This document shows, in pieces, positions 34,470-47,400 of a stretch of 64,000 nt of DNA. Under the pieces are notes generated by a model. It ran no database searches. It saw only the letters and a list, made by a program, of their open reading frames with translations, and was not told where the DNA came from. How positions within the stretch are numbered: position 1 is the stretch's first letter; every line of letters begins with the position of its first letter. The stretch is taken from the NCBI GenBank assembly GCA_025024175.1, contig QCXZ01000064.1, forward strand, positions 57,619,325-57,683,324. Reading direction: 5' to 3'. This DNA comes from Rhyzopertha dominica. Its lineage: Eukaryota; Arthropoda; Insecta; Coleoptera; Bostrichidae. A program made the translations under genes and the position numbers.

Positions 34470-35294
34470 TTAAACTTCTGTCACCCTGCGCAGCTCTGCA
34501 GAATTCTCTCGAGTTTTATTATTTTCACTTATGGCAAACTTGCTAACCGGGCAGTTTTACTTGTTTCAAGCAATTTGCTTGCATGCAGCTTTATGCCTCT
34601 TATCTTATCGGTGGCCGTTTTTACTCGGTTGATGTGCAATTGCTACATTCTACAAGAAATAAGGCGGACCACAAAAGGCAAAAGGAAAAAACTCAAATCC
34701 AATTTAATATCATGACGTTACATATTCTGAAGTGGATATTAAGTTTGTTGACGACTCGCAGAACTTATTTCAACAGTAGGGAACGTAGGTAATAAAAGAA
34801 ATTATTGTAATAGCAGTCAGAGAAAGAGTTATCTACGCGGATGGCGCATCCCGACTCGTTTTCACATGGCCCATCGTGAGAACGTTTCATTCATAAAATG
34901 CTGCTTTGGACGGGCTGCTACAGTATGTGTACAGGTTATTTACACCAAAGGCTAACTAATTGCTGGTCCGATACTTAATAAATTTGCGCTTTAAAAAGAA
35001 GTTACGGACCTATTTCAGTGGTACCTGGAAATATTCGCATACCATTTCCTTCCACAATACAATAGCCAAATAAATCAGTAGACCAATTTTATAACAGCAC
35101 TACATGCAAAGGCTGTTGGATAACTAGCTGTAAAATGTACGAAACGATACAGTTACACAAGTCCTTGATTGAACGATTCTCTACTGCTATGGGATGGTTG
35201 TAGCAATAATAATGAATATCGAAGGTTGCTGTTAATCATAAATAAAGAAGTAATAATCGATCGAAGTTTTCATAAAGGCTTACACAGAATAACA
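34470..35294. other. AT-rich gap
   Basis: No recognised feature. Confidence 0.4.
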
Positions 35295-35295
35295 A

Positions 35296-35341
<46 letters not shown>
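35295..35341. repeat. (ATT)n microsatellite
   Basis: About 15 uninterrupted ATT units. Similar tracts end the LINEs at 37.3 and 41.1 kb, so this could mark a LINE 3' end, but no LINE coding is attached on either side. Confidence 0.9.
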
Positions 35342-35344
35342 GAA

Positions 35345-36488
35345 ATCAGTGTTTTATCAATCTCGTCATAGACAACAAAGATTGCAATTTTCACAAATTC
35401 AAGAGAAGATCTTCCATGATATCTAAAAAATGGTTTATACATTGCTCAAACTATTCCTACGAACAATTTAGATATTGCATTGTTGAAAGCACTTACTCTA
35501 ACACGACTTGGCGATTTAAAATATAAAAAAAAACTATAAATATACACTTCGTATAATTCTCTCCCCATTTCTTACAAAATAATGGCTTAATAAAAATAGG
35601 AAGGATGTTCTTCTAGCACTTTTAGCATGCTGAAAGCTGGCTTTACCCAAGCAGAGACGATCTACCTAGATAATAAAACATACATTTAAAGATACGTCCA
35701 ATCTTCAAATAAATAGTAAAGTGTGTATAACTAGTTTAACAAAATGCGGAAAATTTAAACGAATTTGTACATATTATGTTCATTCATTGACATCTAATAT
35801 CAGTCCTATATTGGACCATAAATTATTCTCACTCAGTGGTGGATTAGATAAAATACTTAGGTGTAGATTCTTATTTCTTCTTATTTCACGAGCGTAAGTA
35901 ACGTTCCTAATAATTGCTTGACTCTTGCAAGCTTAAGATTCCTTAAAGCTTTTAAAGTTTGAAACAGATTCTTAGTATTAGTATCTATGTGTCATGGGGA
36001 CTCATAAAATGCTTAAGTATGCCATCATGGCATTACAAATGGTTTTCTTCCTTCTTCTGGGTACAACCGACAAAAAAGTCGAAGTCCTTCTTCTATTGTC
36101 ATATTGTTTCTACATACGCTAGTGAATTCGGAAGCAAATATTTCAGGTTCTCCTTACCAATACATTCGAGTATTTACTACAGTTAATTGTCATTTCTTTA
36201 AATCCGTGTCCTGACAACTGTTTGTATATCGTGTTAATATAAACTTGCGATACAAAATTTTCAATTAAAAATAATAAAATGGAATTAAGTTACCCAAAAA
36301 TTTCGCTTTAGTAAAAGGATTGACAATAGAATCACAACTGACGGTCGTTGAAAACCATACTGACATTTTCTGTTAACATACGAGTACAGCAAAATAAAAA
36401 TGCAGAAAACAGAATTAAAATAATAATAGAATACAAAACAACTCTCGATGGTTATAACTTTAATAAACTGTGACTTTGACGTCGATAC
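35345..36488. other. AT-rich gap
   Basis: No recognised feature. Confidence 0.4.
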
Positions 36489-37352
36489 GTGCGTCTTAAA
36501 TATTTTGTAGGGAAGACGGTAAACTTTGAGCTAAAACATTATAATAGTCGCAATATATTGAACTTCCAGTCTAAGGTAACCTTATGTAATTCTTTAGTTT
36601 TGTCGTTTCTAAACTACTGTGATGTTGTATATGGACCTGCGCTGACTCAATATGATAGTCAACGTTTACAGCGCTTGCAAAACTCTTGCGTTAGCTTTGT
36701 CTATGGCCTGCGACGGCGAGATCATGTTTCGGAGAAGATAAAGGAACTGGGTTGGCTAAATACGAGGGAACGTAGGTTTCTTCATTATTACTGCAATATA
36801 TGTCTTAAACTACTAAAAAATAAAGAACCGCTATACCTTGTAAAAAGAATTATAAAAAGATCCCAAGTACATGATCTAAATATAAGGCCCATTAACGTGG
36901 TTTCTGTCCCGCAACACAGAACTTCACAATTTCAAAATTGTTTTTCTTATATTGCCCCTAAAATTGTAAATCTCTTACATCAGTATAACATAAACTTGTT
37001 ACGCTATGTTCGTGAGCTTTTGCTCGGTGGTCAATGTAACCTCAAACCTTATTATATCTAGTACTTTAGTTATTAATTTGTTAGCACTAACTATTTCTTT
37101 TTTTTTTCAAGTACCTAATACTCTGTAATCAGCGTGTTTTTTTAATTTTTTTGCCCTCGTATATTTGGTTGCAAGGAAGAACAGTGCTGATGGATTCTTT
37201 ATCCCTCAGTTCTGATTGCAACCATTTCTGCATCTAAATATATATATTCTTTATCTGTTCTGGTTACAATTTTTGTATGTATGCAGAATAAATGCATTTA
37301 TTATTATTATTATTATTATTACTATTATTATTATTATTACTATTATTATTAT
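36489..37352 (+). pseudogene. LINE 3' end, 5'-truncated, with (TTA)n tail
   Basis: An open frame of 190 codons at 36489-37061 contains LSFLNYCDVVYGPAL (thumb region), RLQRLQNSCVSFVYG, and a C-terminal domain ending KPYYI. A 240-base 3' untranslated region follows, leading into AATAAATGCATTTATTATTATT and an interrupted (TTA)n tail to 37352. The tail defines the 3' end. The RT catalytic core is missing, so this is a typical truncated retrotransposition product. The open frame suggests moderate age. Confidence 0.8.
37298..37352. repeat. (TTA)n tail of LINE
   Basis: About 18 units with two ACT interruptions, directly after an AATAAA-containing 3' region. Confidence 0.85.
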
Positions 37353-37354
37353 AT

Positions 37355-38100
37355 CAGTACCTAAAATCAACGACACATATGCTGACAGAAATTAACTGGA
37401 AAAGGGTAAAAATAAGCCGATGTTAGGAAATGAAATGTTATACTTGTTTAGGATTTCTTTCACATGTAGGAGAACATCTAGACAATAGATATTAGAATAC
37501 CTACCTATTTACTTCTTGCTGTTTAATTTGATCTTCTAAAACATGCAGAAACCAAAATGAAAATTAAATTAATCGGCATACGATAAGGTTTTTTAACACC
37601 AAGACTTATATATGCAGAAATTAGATCAATTTGAGGAGCTAAGACAAAGCTAGATTTTTGTAAATGTGCTGCGGACTGTTCATTCGAGTAAAATACTAGG
37701 CTTGAACTACCTTAAGAAGACAAAGAAGAACTCCTCAGTTTCCTAAAGAAATGTGGAATGTGTACAACAGAACTTTATAAAAGATCACCACAAGATAAAC
37801 AACAGCATTGAAGAATGGCATCGCGGTTTCCAAAGCATTTGTGGTAATTCGTCTCCGAATATTTGTCAGTTTATAAATAATTTAAAAAAAAAACGTGAGT
37901 CTCTGCTGAGATTTGAGATTTCGTAATTATTATTAGGCGTTAAACCTAAAATTAATAGCAATCGGGCGATCTCAAAACGGATAAAAAATGTCGTAGAAAG
38001 CTGTGGTAGAATAGGCAATGTGGATTCATTGGTAGGCATTGCACATAATTATGAATTTTAAATAAATACATTTTTAAAGGTTATCTAGATGTTTGTTTCA
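37355..38100. other. AT-rich gap
   Basis: No recognised feature. Confidence 0.4.
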
Positions 38101-38103
38101 TTT

Positions 38104-38206
38104 ATGGGGGGCGAAACGGTCGCGGACGAATCAGTACAGGAGCGTAACGTCAGAGGGCGAAAGGGGCAAAAAGGTGAGGGCGAAACGGCGGGGGCGAAAC
38201 GTCATA
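38104..38206. repeat. GC-rich patch with repeated GGGCGAAACG
   Basis: About 100 bases of GC-rich DNA in AT-rich surroundings. The motif GGCGAAACG or a one-base variant occurs at 38109, 38155, 38178 and 38191. No coding. It may be the end of an unrecognised mobile element. Confidence 0.6.
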
Positions 38207-38209
38207 TAA

Positions 38210-39299
38210 CCCATTATTTAGCATAAGGTTTTAATATTGACCAGAGATGATAATAATACATTCAAAATAAATAATAAATTAATAGATTAGATGGATATGA
38301 CAAGTTGCTTCATACCTTACCGCTAAGACCTATAGCAGAACCACTAAAATTAACGATTTAAAGTATTATTTGCTATAATACTACTACTTCAGGTACTAAA
38401 TGTATTAGTGTTAAGCAAGATTACATTGAATTGATGTAGATTATATACCTATGCGAAATTCTTTACGCCATTTTCCAAATGTAAGAGACGCTGCATGTAT
38501 TTCCCAATATCTGTTGGTACTGCATGTGCATTTTTATACCCTGCAAACAATCTTGTGAATAGGAATGAATATATCGTATTCCCCAACTAACTGTTACGAG
38601 ATTATCCTAAAGAATGCTTCAGGGCTCTTCAATTTATCAATGCACCCTATGTAGCCGAGACCTCAGTTAATATCTGCTATTAAATTCCTTGTAGAAACTC
38701 ATGCAATATTTATTAGCTCGAGGAAAAAATGCATATAATCTAGAAATGCTAAGAACTGTAAGTGTCCTCTTCTAACACACTGTTTCGAGAGGCAGATGGA
38801 GCTATTGTTTTCTTAATTGCCCCCTTTCATTCTAGTCTGGTATGTAAATTATAACTTTGGTAAGGCCAAATATTGTAATAACACCTTTTGACGTTTTTGC
38901 ACCATGCCCTTGGGTCTATCGTCTGCCAAGGAGTCTCGCAATCTAATGCGCCGTTGCACATACTATTCTGATAATTATACACTTAAGCAGAGAGACAGAT
39001 CATGCAAGGTAGAAGCAATATCTTGAGGGAAATCCAGACCACGGACATGTGGGCAACGTATATTTCCAAATTGAGAATATTAAAAATATTGTGCGAGACG
39101 GAGTCAAATATAAACGTTGTTAGGCAAAATTTATTAAAGAAGTAGGTAATTTTTCTACGTAGTTTTGATTACGTTTTGGCAGTGCTTCAATACCCCAAGA
39201 TCATTACTTTGAAATTTCCGTCACCTAATGTCTCTATAAGTTGACCAAAAACATGATAATCGTTTGGAGTGGAGTCTGTGGAGTAAAGAAAATGTGAAC
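38210..39299. other. AT-rich gap
   Basis: No recognised feature. Confidence 0.4.
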
Positions 39300-39960
39300 T
39301 CGATTGAACTTCCGGGCTGTTGTACCGTGGTCCTCGCTGATTAGGCGCAGATGTTTCGCCACACTGGTGGCATCTTCAGTGCTATTAAGCTGCTGATTGA
39401 ATATTACGATGACAAGAACAGTTGAGACACGCGTTCCGACTGGACGCTTTTCGAAGCGTTTCGTCCTGTTTGTTGACTAAAACTGGTTTCCATGCGCGAC
39501 TGATGTGATACCCGTCGTCTATGTTGAGGTTATCTGGATGAAGTAATATTTCCAGGGCTTATCTGTTATTAATTAATTAATTAAATAAAGGTAAATACCA
39601 TGTCCCAAACACCCTTTTATCTGCCTTGTTGCTAGGATATCGAGAAAAGGAAACGTGCTATTATCTTCCGCCTCCATGGTGAACCCGATGCTGCATTGGA
39701 AGCTGTTCAAATGTTCTAAGGAGACAGATAGGGCTTTATACCCATGTGGCCAAACGAAGAATGTGTCATTGGCGAAACGTAGCCAGCACATGGGTTTGTA
39801 GGGTGCAGTGTATAGACGATCTTTCTCGAAGTATTCAATGAAGAAGTCAGCGACAATCGGGCTCACCTATCGAGTTTTTTTATACCTAACATCGATTCCC
39901 TAAAAATTAACCTCTGCGAGGAACCCATTGAACCTGCTTGCAATGGATCACGAGCGACCA
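39300..39960 (-). pseudogene. Penelope-like element RT C-terminus and 3' end
   Basis: On the minus strand the 97-codon frame at 39866-39573 reads SPIVADFFIEYFE (after motif B), PMCWLRFANDTFFVWPHG (motif C with the paired Asp reduced to Asn-Asp), SLEHLN, IGFTMEAED and FPFLDILATR. This is the Penelope-type RT signature. After a stop it continues to ILLHPDNLNIDDGYHISRAWKP, the usual C-terminal segment. The 3' end carries a hammerhead-like core at 39350-39379. The 5' part and most of the RT are missing. Confidence 0.8.
39350..39379 (-). ncRNA. Hammerhead-ribozyme-like core at PLE 3' end
   Basis: Minus strand: CTGAAGA (fits CUGANGA) from 39379; stem II GCCAC/GTGGC with loop CAGT; then GAAAC and AUC where GUC would be ideal. 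The position after the PLE coding end matches where PLE hammerheads are found. The altered triplet and minimal stem III make activity uncertain. Confidence 0.5.
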
Positions 39961-41076
39961 CTATTAATTGTAATATTATATTGTTAACCACAATATCCTT
40001 ATTCATAGGTCGTGTTCTCTTCCTTACTGGTACTATTTCAACCAGACTTGATTGAAATACGACAGCAGGTTGGTACTCCAGTTATTAAATTTCACCCGAT
40101 TTTATGTTTACCAGTCAGAACAGATAGTAGATACCCTACGAATCTAGATAACCGCAATTCTTATCTTACCCCAGCCCTGTATTCTTGTGTCTACTTCATC
40201 AAGGAATCAAATATTAAGCAAACGCAATGTCACTTCTTTAATCGAAATAATATTTACTTCTCGAATGCATCTTCCCATAATAATATTCCTAGGAGGGAGT
40301 CTGGTACTAATTATGCTAAACTCAGATGTATTAAATCTGTCTAGCATAAAAGACCACATAGCTTCATCTTACGGATGGGTGTACTAATTGATTTTGATTC
40401 GTTTCATGTGCTAGTGCGCCAGCATTGGAGACATGTTTTCGCACTTGCAAATGCTTCACAGTTATAGACAAGTTAAGCTCGCTAGCGATTCTGATATTAA
40501 TTACTGGGTAATTAACGTGTGTACGAAGCGCTGGCGTGTACGTATGTTAATTAAAATGTCATTTAGTTGGTCTTTGTGATCTCGATTATTATCAGTTTAC
40601 CCGACCATACTGTCGTCGCGCATCTTTATAGAACGTTAACCTCAAGCTGACAAAAATTTGGAACGTTTCGTTGAGATTTCTTTTTAATTATGAATAAATG
40701 TCGCTGCACCGTGTGCATTTCCTATGGATGAAGTATTGTATTTTTGTAGAAAATATAGAAATTAATGACTTTTAATTATACTTTTACTATTTTAGTTGCA
40801 CTAACGATTTGTACGCGTTTGTGCCCCCTTTTTTTTTGTGCATCTTTCTGTAAAATAGTCACATTTCGAGTAATTACACGCACATATATATCAGCGTTTG
40901 CCGGCGATCTTTCGTGCTCAACCTGACATAAAACATCTAAAGATGTCGGATAATCCCCTATTTGATCGATAAAATTCCGTTTCAAGTTTAAAGCCGTTAT
41001 AACCCAAAACTTTTGCGGTTGTACCAAAAATTAAAGGCTCGTTTTATCCGAAAAATCGTTATGTACCACAGGTTTA
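39961..41076. other. AT-rich gap
   Basis: No recognised feature. Confidence 0.4.
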
Positions 41077-42560
41077 ATGATAATGATAATAATAATAATA
41101 ATAATAATAGTATATTTCATTCCAACAGACCTAAAGTCTACAAAAGAATAATAGTTACAAAACTTAATTCTTACACCTGCGTACAAATGACTCAAAACAA
41201 AAATATCAACACTTCTACATATTTCATTATATAATCTACACATACGTACAATCGGAGAGTGAAAATGATGGCTAGTCCGTGAAGGTTAAACAGAAAATGT
41301 TACACAAGATCTTGAATTTACTCTTGGCACTAAGAAAGATAATCGATACAATAATGTACTAACAATGCGACCATGTACAATTTTATACAAAAAAGTTATA
41401 GCATAAAGATTTCGCCGAAAACTTAATGAATGCAACTCAAATTCGGCATACAGAGTCGAAGACGGACAATCAAAAGAGGAATATAGGTTAAATTTCTTAT
41501 AATATAAGTATCTACAGAATTTCTTTTGTATACGTTCAATCTGAGTAGCATAAACAGCATAACCAGGACCCCAAACTACTGAACAGTACTCTAGTTTACT
41601 TCTCACAAATGCACAATACAGTTTCAAAATACAAGAAATGTTATTGAAATCCCTAGTTTGTCGCTTAATAAACCCCACTGCTCTAATAGCATCACCACAC
41701 AATTGTTCTATACGTAAGTTAAATGAGAGAGAACTATCAAAAGTGATTCCCACATCTTTTATTTGAGATACACGTTCCAACTCAGTACCGTTAACACTGT
41801 AATGAAAAACAATTGGATTCTGAATCCTACAGAAAGAAATAACTTTACATTTAACAATATTTAGATTCATTTTGTTCTCTGCACACCAGAGAGAAAACTG
41901 TTCTAGATCGTTTTGCATCGCAGTATAATCATCAACAGATTTTATGCATCTTACAATTTTCAAATCATCTGCGTACACCAATACATGCGATATAGAAAAT
42001 ACATCGTTGAAGAAGGACAAAAACAAAAGTGGTCCTAAATTGGAACCTTGCACTACTCCACTACATGTTTGAAATGGCTTTGATTTATAACCTAAATATT
42101 CAACATATTGAAATCGTGCTGTCAACAAAGAATTAAGAAACAGTATCAAAGAATCACATTAGCCGTAACTTTGTAATTTCCGCAATAAAATGCGATGATC
42201 GACAACATCAAAAGCTTTTGATAGATCTGTATAAATAACACAGTTTGTAACTTATTTTGTAAATTATCAGAAAGCAGTTGCGTGTATTCACATAAATTGG
42301 TTGCAGTAGATTTACCCTTTATAAAACCGTGTTGACCTTCATTTATAAATACGTGCATGTCGTTATATAGATACTTTCCAAAAATAGACTCAAAAATTTT
42401 GGCGAAATTGCAGCCTATGGCTACCGCTCTATAATTTTTAACATTACTTCGATCTCCGGACTTGAAAACCGGAAAAACCTTGGAATTCTTCCAGACATTT
42501 GGATAAATACCTGTTTGTAAAGATCAAAAAACAGCTAACACAAGCTTTCACGATAAATGA
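41077..42560 (-). pseudogene. LINE reverse transcriptase, 5'-truncated, with (ATT)n tail
   Basis: On the minus strand: KNYRAVAIGCNFAKIFE near 42430, GQHGFIKGKSTATNL near 42325, YTDLSKAFDVVDH near 42225 (motif A, one frame off), then a 287-codon open frame with VVQGSNLGPLLF (motif B), LVYADDLKI (motif C), IKDVGITFD and LEYCSVVWGPGYA. A frameshift and a stop separate the first frame from the second. Coding continues past 41286 in another frame to a (ATT)n tail at 41077-41110, the 3' end. The motif order is that of Jockey/CR1-group LINEs. The endonuclease and ORF1 are missing. Confidence 0.85.
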
Positions 42561-44171
42561 CGGTATATTGTCCGTCCCAGCAGTTAAGTTAGGCTTCATC
42601 TTCTTCGCAGCCGCAATGATGATACGATGATACTTTGGTTGGTGCTTTTTAGATTGGTTCGCTATGAACTTGTTGATAACTGTTACGTAACACTGTCCAT
42701 TTCTATTAACTGATCGTGGTCAGTTAACTGTCTTGTGCCAAAAAAAATCAGGATTGATTACTTTTTAAACAGCGGTCTTTTTGAGAGGCATATTATACAA
42801 CCAAAACAGGTAAAACTTGAGATACCCATCATAGTTGTTACTTCGGTCTTACCACGTTATCTTTCACCTTAAAATTGGGTCTTCTACTTGTCCTTCCTCT
42901 TGTCAGTATCTACTATGCAGATCAAAAGTCTGAAACCTTCCGATCTAAGACAGTCTAGCTAGCTAATCGTCGACTCTTAGCAGAAAGCAACGTTCATTTT
43001 TATTGTGGCATTCAATTAGAGATCTAGGTAGAACTTTGCAAGGCAATTTGTTTGTTCTAGAGGACCATAGATGAAGCCCACGAATTTTGTGGAGACAACT
43101 GTAGGACTTACTCGTTTCTATCCCAAGTTGATCATATCTTGACTTGTTTAATTTCCAGTATTATTTTTTCTTGAGCTACTTTCATTTCCCGTTTTATTTC
43201 CATCTCCATCATTATCACTGGTCGCTTTTTCTCCGTTCTTCTGAGTAGACGATTTATTTGTTGTTTCCAGTGCTACTCAAAAATATTCCCAGCTTTTTCA
43301 TGTAATCCTGCAACCTCCCGATATACCAAAACAAACCCCATCCTTGACAAACCGATTCCAGAGTTATGCCTTTTACGGGGTTCTTCTTTTATACTATGGA
43401 AACATCTAAATGTACTTTGATGTCTTCGAAACATTGATTTTCTGCTTCCCCTCAAGGAAGCGATTACAATTATGCTCCTCACTCTAAGATTCTTATTTCT
43501 CTTGCGGAAACTTCTGCAAAGCTGCCTAGCTTCTATCAAATGCTGATAATACATCTAACTTGCGTTCTTTTTAAAATGCTCAATGATTTTCTATCACATT
43601 TGATCTGCTTCGATCCAACTAACAAATTAGGTAACTACTGTGTCTGACTACATCGCATTTTCGAACTGCTTTTTAGGTGAACTTCGAAACAGCATTATTA
43701 GGGTTATAGTTTAATTAGAGTTAAAACCCAGACTTAACTCTTATTTTATTTGATATAACGTAGTAAACAAATTGTTTAACTGTTTTAAAATAGAGTACTA
43801 CATAGCAAAGGTCTTAACCATATAGAGTAGATATATTATCTTGTAGTTCGTATGAACATGTTCCCAGAGTGATGTTACAAGCCACAACACAACCGAATCT
43901 GACCTGATCTGATCTAACCTTAAGACCCATAATCATCAGACGTTGGTTAACTATCAAGAATGCTACCTACTCCTGTAAGCTGGTTAGTGGATCAGACTTT
44001 GCACAAAGAGTTCAAGTCTCTGATTTGTTTGTATTGAAGCCATTGAATTTGCTTTTGGCAAAGGCAGTCCACAAGTAGGACGATTCTAATATTTGGACTG
44101 GGCATAAGTGATATTGAGATGTAATTCTACATAGGCACCAAAATATAGTAACCTACCTAGTACTACAGAAA
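42561..44171. other. Gap with unrecognised minus-strand frame
   Basis: A 93-codon minus frame at 43273-43554, followed by a Glu/Lys-rich reading to about 43150, is not recognised. Otherwise AT-rich with no repeats. Confidence 0.35.
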
Positions 44172-44176
44172 TTGGT
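44172..44176. repeat. 5-bp target-site duplication TTGGT (one side)
   Basis: TTGGT here and at 48705-48709 exactly flank the short-LTR Gypsy element. Confidence 0.9.
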
Positions 44177-44343
44177 TGTAATATATTTATTAAATTTTGT
44201 GCATTATTTAGCTCGGAAATAAACACGTCTATCTCGTTTCACGATTTATTCGACAAGACAGTAAAACACAGCAAGTACGGAAATAACAAAAACTGTACAA
44301 AAGAAACAGTGACAAGGACCGACAATCAACTCTATACACTACA
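44177..44343 (-). repeat. 3' LTR of short-LTR Gypsy
   Basis: 167 bp, TGTAGT...ATTACA on the minus strand, identical to 48538-48704. AATAAA occurs twice on the coding strand. No obvious TATA box. Confidence 0.95.
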
Positions 44344-44356
44344 ACTTTCCCCCCTT
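44344..44356 (-). promoter_or_regulatory. Polypurine tract
   Basis: Minus strand AAGGGGGGAAAGT abuts the 3' LTR, where plus-strand DNA synthesis is primed. Confidence 0.85.
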
Positions 44357-44491
44357 AAATGAAAGTAATATGCAACCCAATTAGCATCATTATACTTAAA
44401 CAAAACTAACCCTTTTTACAAATCCAACCTAAATTATTAACTACTCATTTTAAAATTCTATCGACCCTAATTCTATTAATAAAAATTGAAC

Positions 44492-47400
44492 CTATTCCTT
44501 CACTCTTGGACGTAAAATATAACGCGGTTCTACTGCACCACTAACTGAAGGTTCATCTTGTTTATGTAAATCATTAGGTTCTTGATTAACCGTTATTTCC
44601 TTATCTACATTAGGTACAGATTCATCCGAGGTAGGGTAGGCCAGGGATTGACGACTGATGATTTGATTTGAATGTCTACGTACCACCTTGTCCTCCCCTA
44701 ACTTTACATCATATATGACATTACCTAGTTTATTTTCGATTTTACCCGGAATCCAAGATGACTCTTGCGAATGCCTATNNTCTCTAATATACACTGGAGC
44801 CCCGATATCAAACTGTTTACTGTAATTGCCCTTATGATTATCAATTTGTTTTTGTATTTTGTTATTCACAAACTTTTTAAGATCAGGTTTCATTAAATGC
44901 AATCGAGACTTCAATTCTCTGCCAAACATTAAAAATGCAGGACTCGAACCTGTTGTGGTATGTTGTGTATTGCGGTAATCAAAGAGATAACGATACATTG
45001 CCAAATTCAGATCTGTATTTTCACAGTGAGCTTTTTTAATAGCCAATTTAAAATTCTTTACACAATTTTCCGCTGCACCATTACTGGGTGGATGGTAAGG
45101 AGGTGAGTATAAGTGTTTAACCCCATTTGCGATCAGGAATTTTTCAAATTCACTTGATCTAAATGGTGGACCATTATCGGTCACAAGATAATCCGGAATA
45201 CCAAATCGCGCAAATAATGAACGTAGACAATTAATTGTAGTTCTCGCATCATTATGCTTTATTTTCAAAATTTCGGGCCATTTAGTAAAAGCATCCGTGA
45301 TCGCAAAATATTTCTGACCGTATAAGGGACCTAAAAAATCAGCATGTAACCTTTCCCATGGCTTACTAGCCTGCGGCCATGGTTGCAAAATAGTCTTAGG
45401 AGGGTGACTCGTAACTAATTTACAAGCACTACAACTATTACACATTAACGTTATATCTTTATCGATTTGTGGCCAATAGCAAAATGAACGCACAATTGAT
45501 TTGCTTTTCACAATACCAAAATGACTTGAATGAATTTCATTTAAGATCGCTTTTCTTAATTTTTCTGGCACAATGACTCTAAAACCCCACAGAATACACC
45601 CTTGTTCTATATGTAACTCGCTTTTGCGATTCCAATAAGGTTTAAGTTCAAATTCACATTTATCCGGATCATTCGGCCAACCATTCATTGTATAATCAAA
45701 TACTTTATTCAAAATTTTGTCTTTTCTCGTTTCGGAACTGATTGTTTTATAAGTTATGGGCAAAGATTCCTCAATGTACAAAATGTGACCTAAATCGATT
45801 TTTTCTTTTGCTTTATAAAGCATCGGTAAACGTGAAAGTGTATCTGCATTTGTGTTCTTTTCTGATTTAACGCATTTAATATCATATTGATACGCAGACA
45901 ACAAAATTGACCAACGCTGTAACCTACTGGCTGCAAGCTGGGGAATTCCCTTCTTACTATCAAGAATTTGCATTAAAGGTTTATTATCTGTTATCAAGGT
46001 AAAATTACGACCAAATAAATATTGATGAAATTTCTTCACGCCAAAAATTATAGCCAGAGCTTCTCTATCTATCTGAGCATAATTTCTTTCCGCTTCAGAT
46101 AACGTACGAGATGCATGAGCAATGGGTCTGCTCAAACCGTTCGGAAATACATGAGAAATTACAGCTCCTATACCGTACGGACTGGCGTCGCAAGCTAATG
46201 TGACGGGCAAATTTGGATTATAGTGAACCAGCACCTTTTCCGACATTAATTCTTCTTTTACAAGATCAAATTCGGCTTGACAGGGTTTCGACCATTTCCA
46301 TCTAGCATTCTTTCTCAAAAGTGCGAAAAGATTTTTTAACTTAAGACTTAGATTTGGAAGAAATTTGGCATAGTAATTGACTAGGCCTAAAAATGATTTA
46401 AGCTCTGATTTATTCTGAGGAATTTTCATTTTTGCAATAGCCGCCGTTTTCTCCGATGAAGGGTGTAACCCTTCTGCATCAATAATGAATCCCAGATAGG
46501 AAACGGACTTTTGAAAAAAGCTACATTTATCTAACTTCACCTTTAACCCACATTCTTGTAATTTAGAAAATACCTGCTTCAGTCTGTTCAAATGTTCAGT
46601 TCCATTACGACCCGTAATTAAAATGTCGTCCAAAAAGACAAAAACACCTTCCATTTTTCCAAACAATTGATCCATTAATTTTTGAAAAATGCTTGGAGAG
46701 GATGCAATACCGTACGGTAATCTATTATACATATACAGGCCTTTGTGAGTATTAATAACTACGAGCTTTTTGGAATCATCGTCTAGTTCGATCTGTGCAT
46801 ACGCTTGACTCAAATCTATTTTGCTGAAAAGTTTACCACCACTCAGTGAAGCAAAAATATCTTCAATTTTTGGAATGGGGTATTTATGTACATTCAAATT
46901 TGGATTAACAGATATTCTGAAATCACCACAAATTCTTACTTGACCGTCTTTTTTAATCACGGGGACAATCGCGGTTGCCCATTCGCTATGGTCTATCGGT
47001 GTTAAAATACCTTCTGAGCATAACCTTTCTAATTCATTCTCAACTCTAGCCTTCATTGAAAATGGTAATGGACGTGCCCTACAAAATACTGGTACTGAAT
47101 CCTCTTTTAAGTACAACTTAGCTTGACAATTTTTTAGTTTTCCCAACTGGTTATCAAATACAGATTTGTATTGTACAATTAAAGAATCTAGCAATTTTTC
47201 ATTATTGCAAACGCTACTGTCGATTTTACTCGTACTTGTTACCTCATTTAATTTAACNGTTATCTGATTGACTGCCTCATTATTAATTATGTTTATTTTA
47301 AGTTCATTTAACCATTGTCTACCCAACAGAGGCGGTCCTCCCTCAGGAACTACATATAGTTTTAATTGTTTAGTTACTCCTTTGTAGTTTACATTAACAA

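Noticed and set aside
35236..35442. Minus-strand frame with a poly-Ile segment
   Set aside because: The Ile run is translation of the (ATT)n microsatellite.
43273..43554. 93-codon minus-strand frame
   Set aside because: No recognisable domain and no splice or poly-A signals; not supported as a gene.
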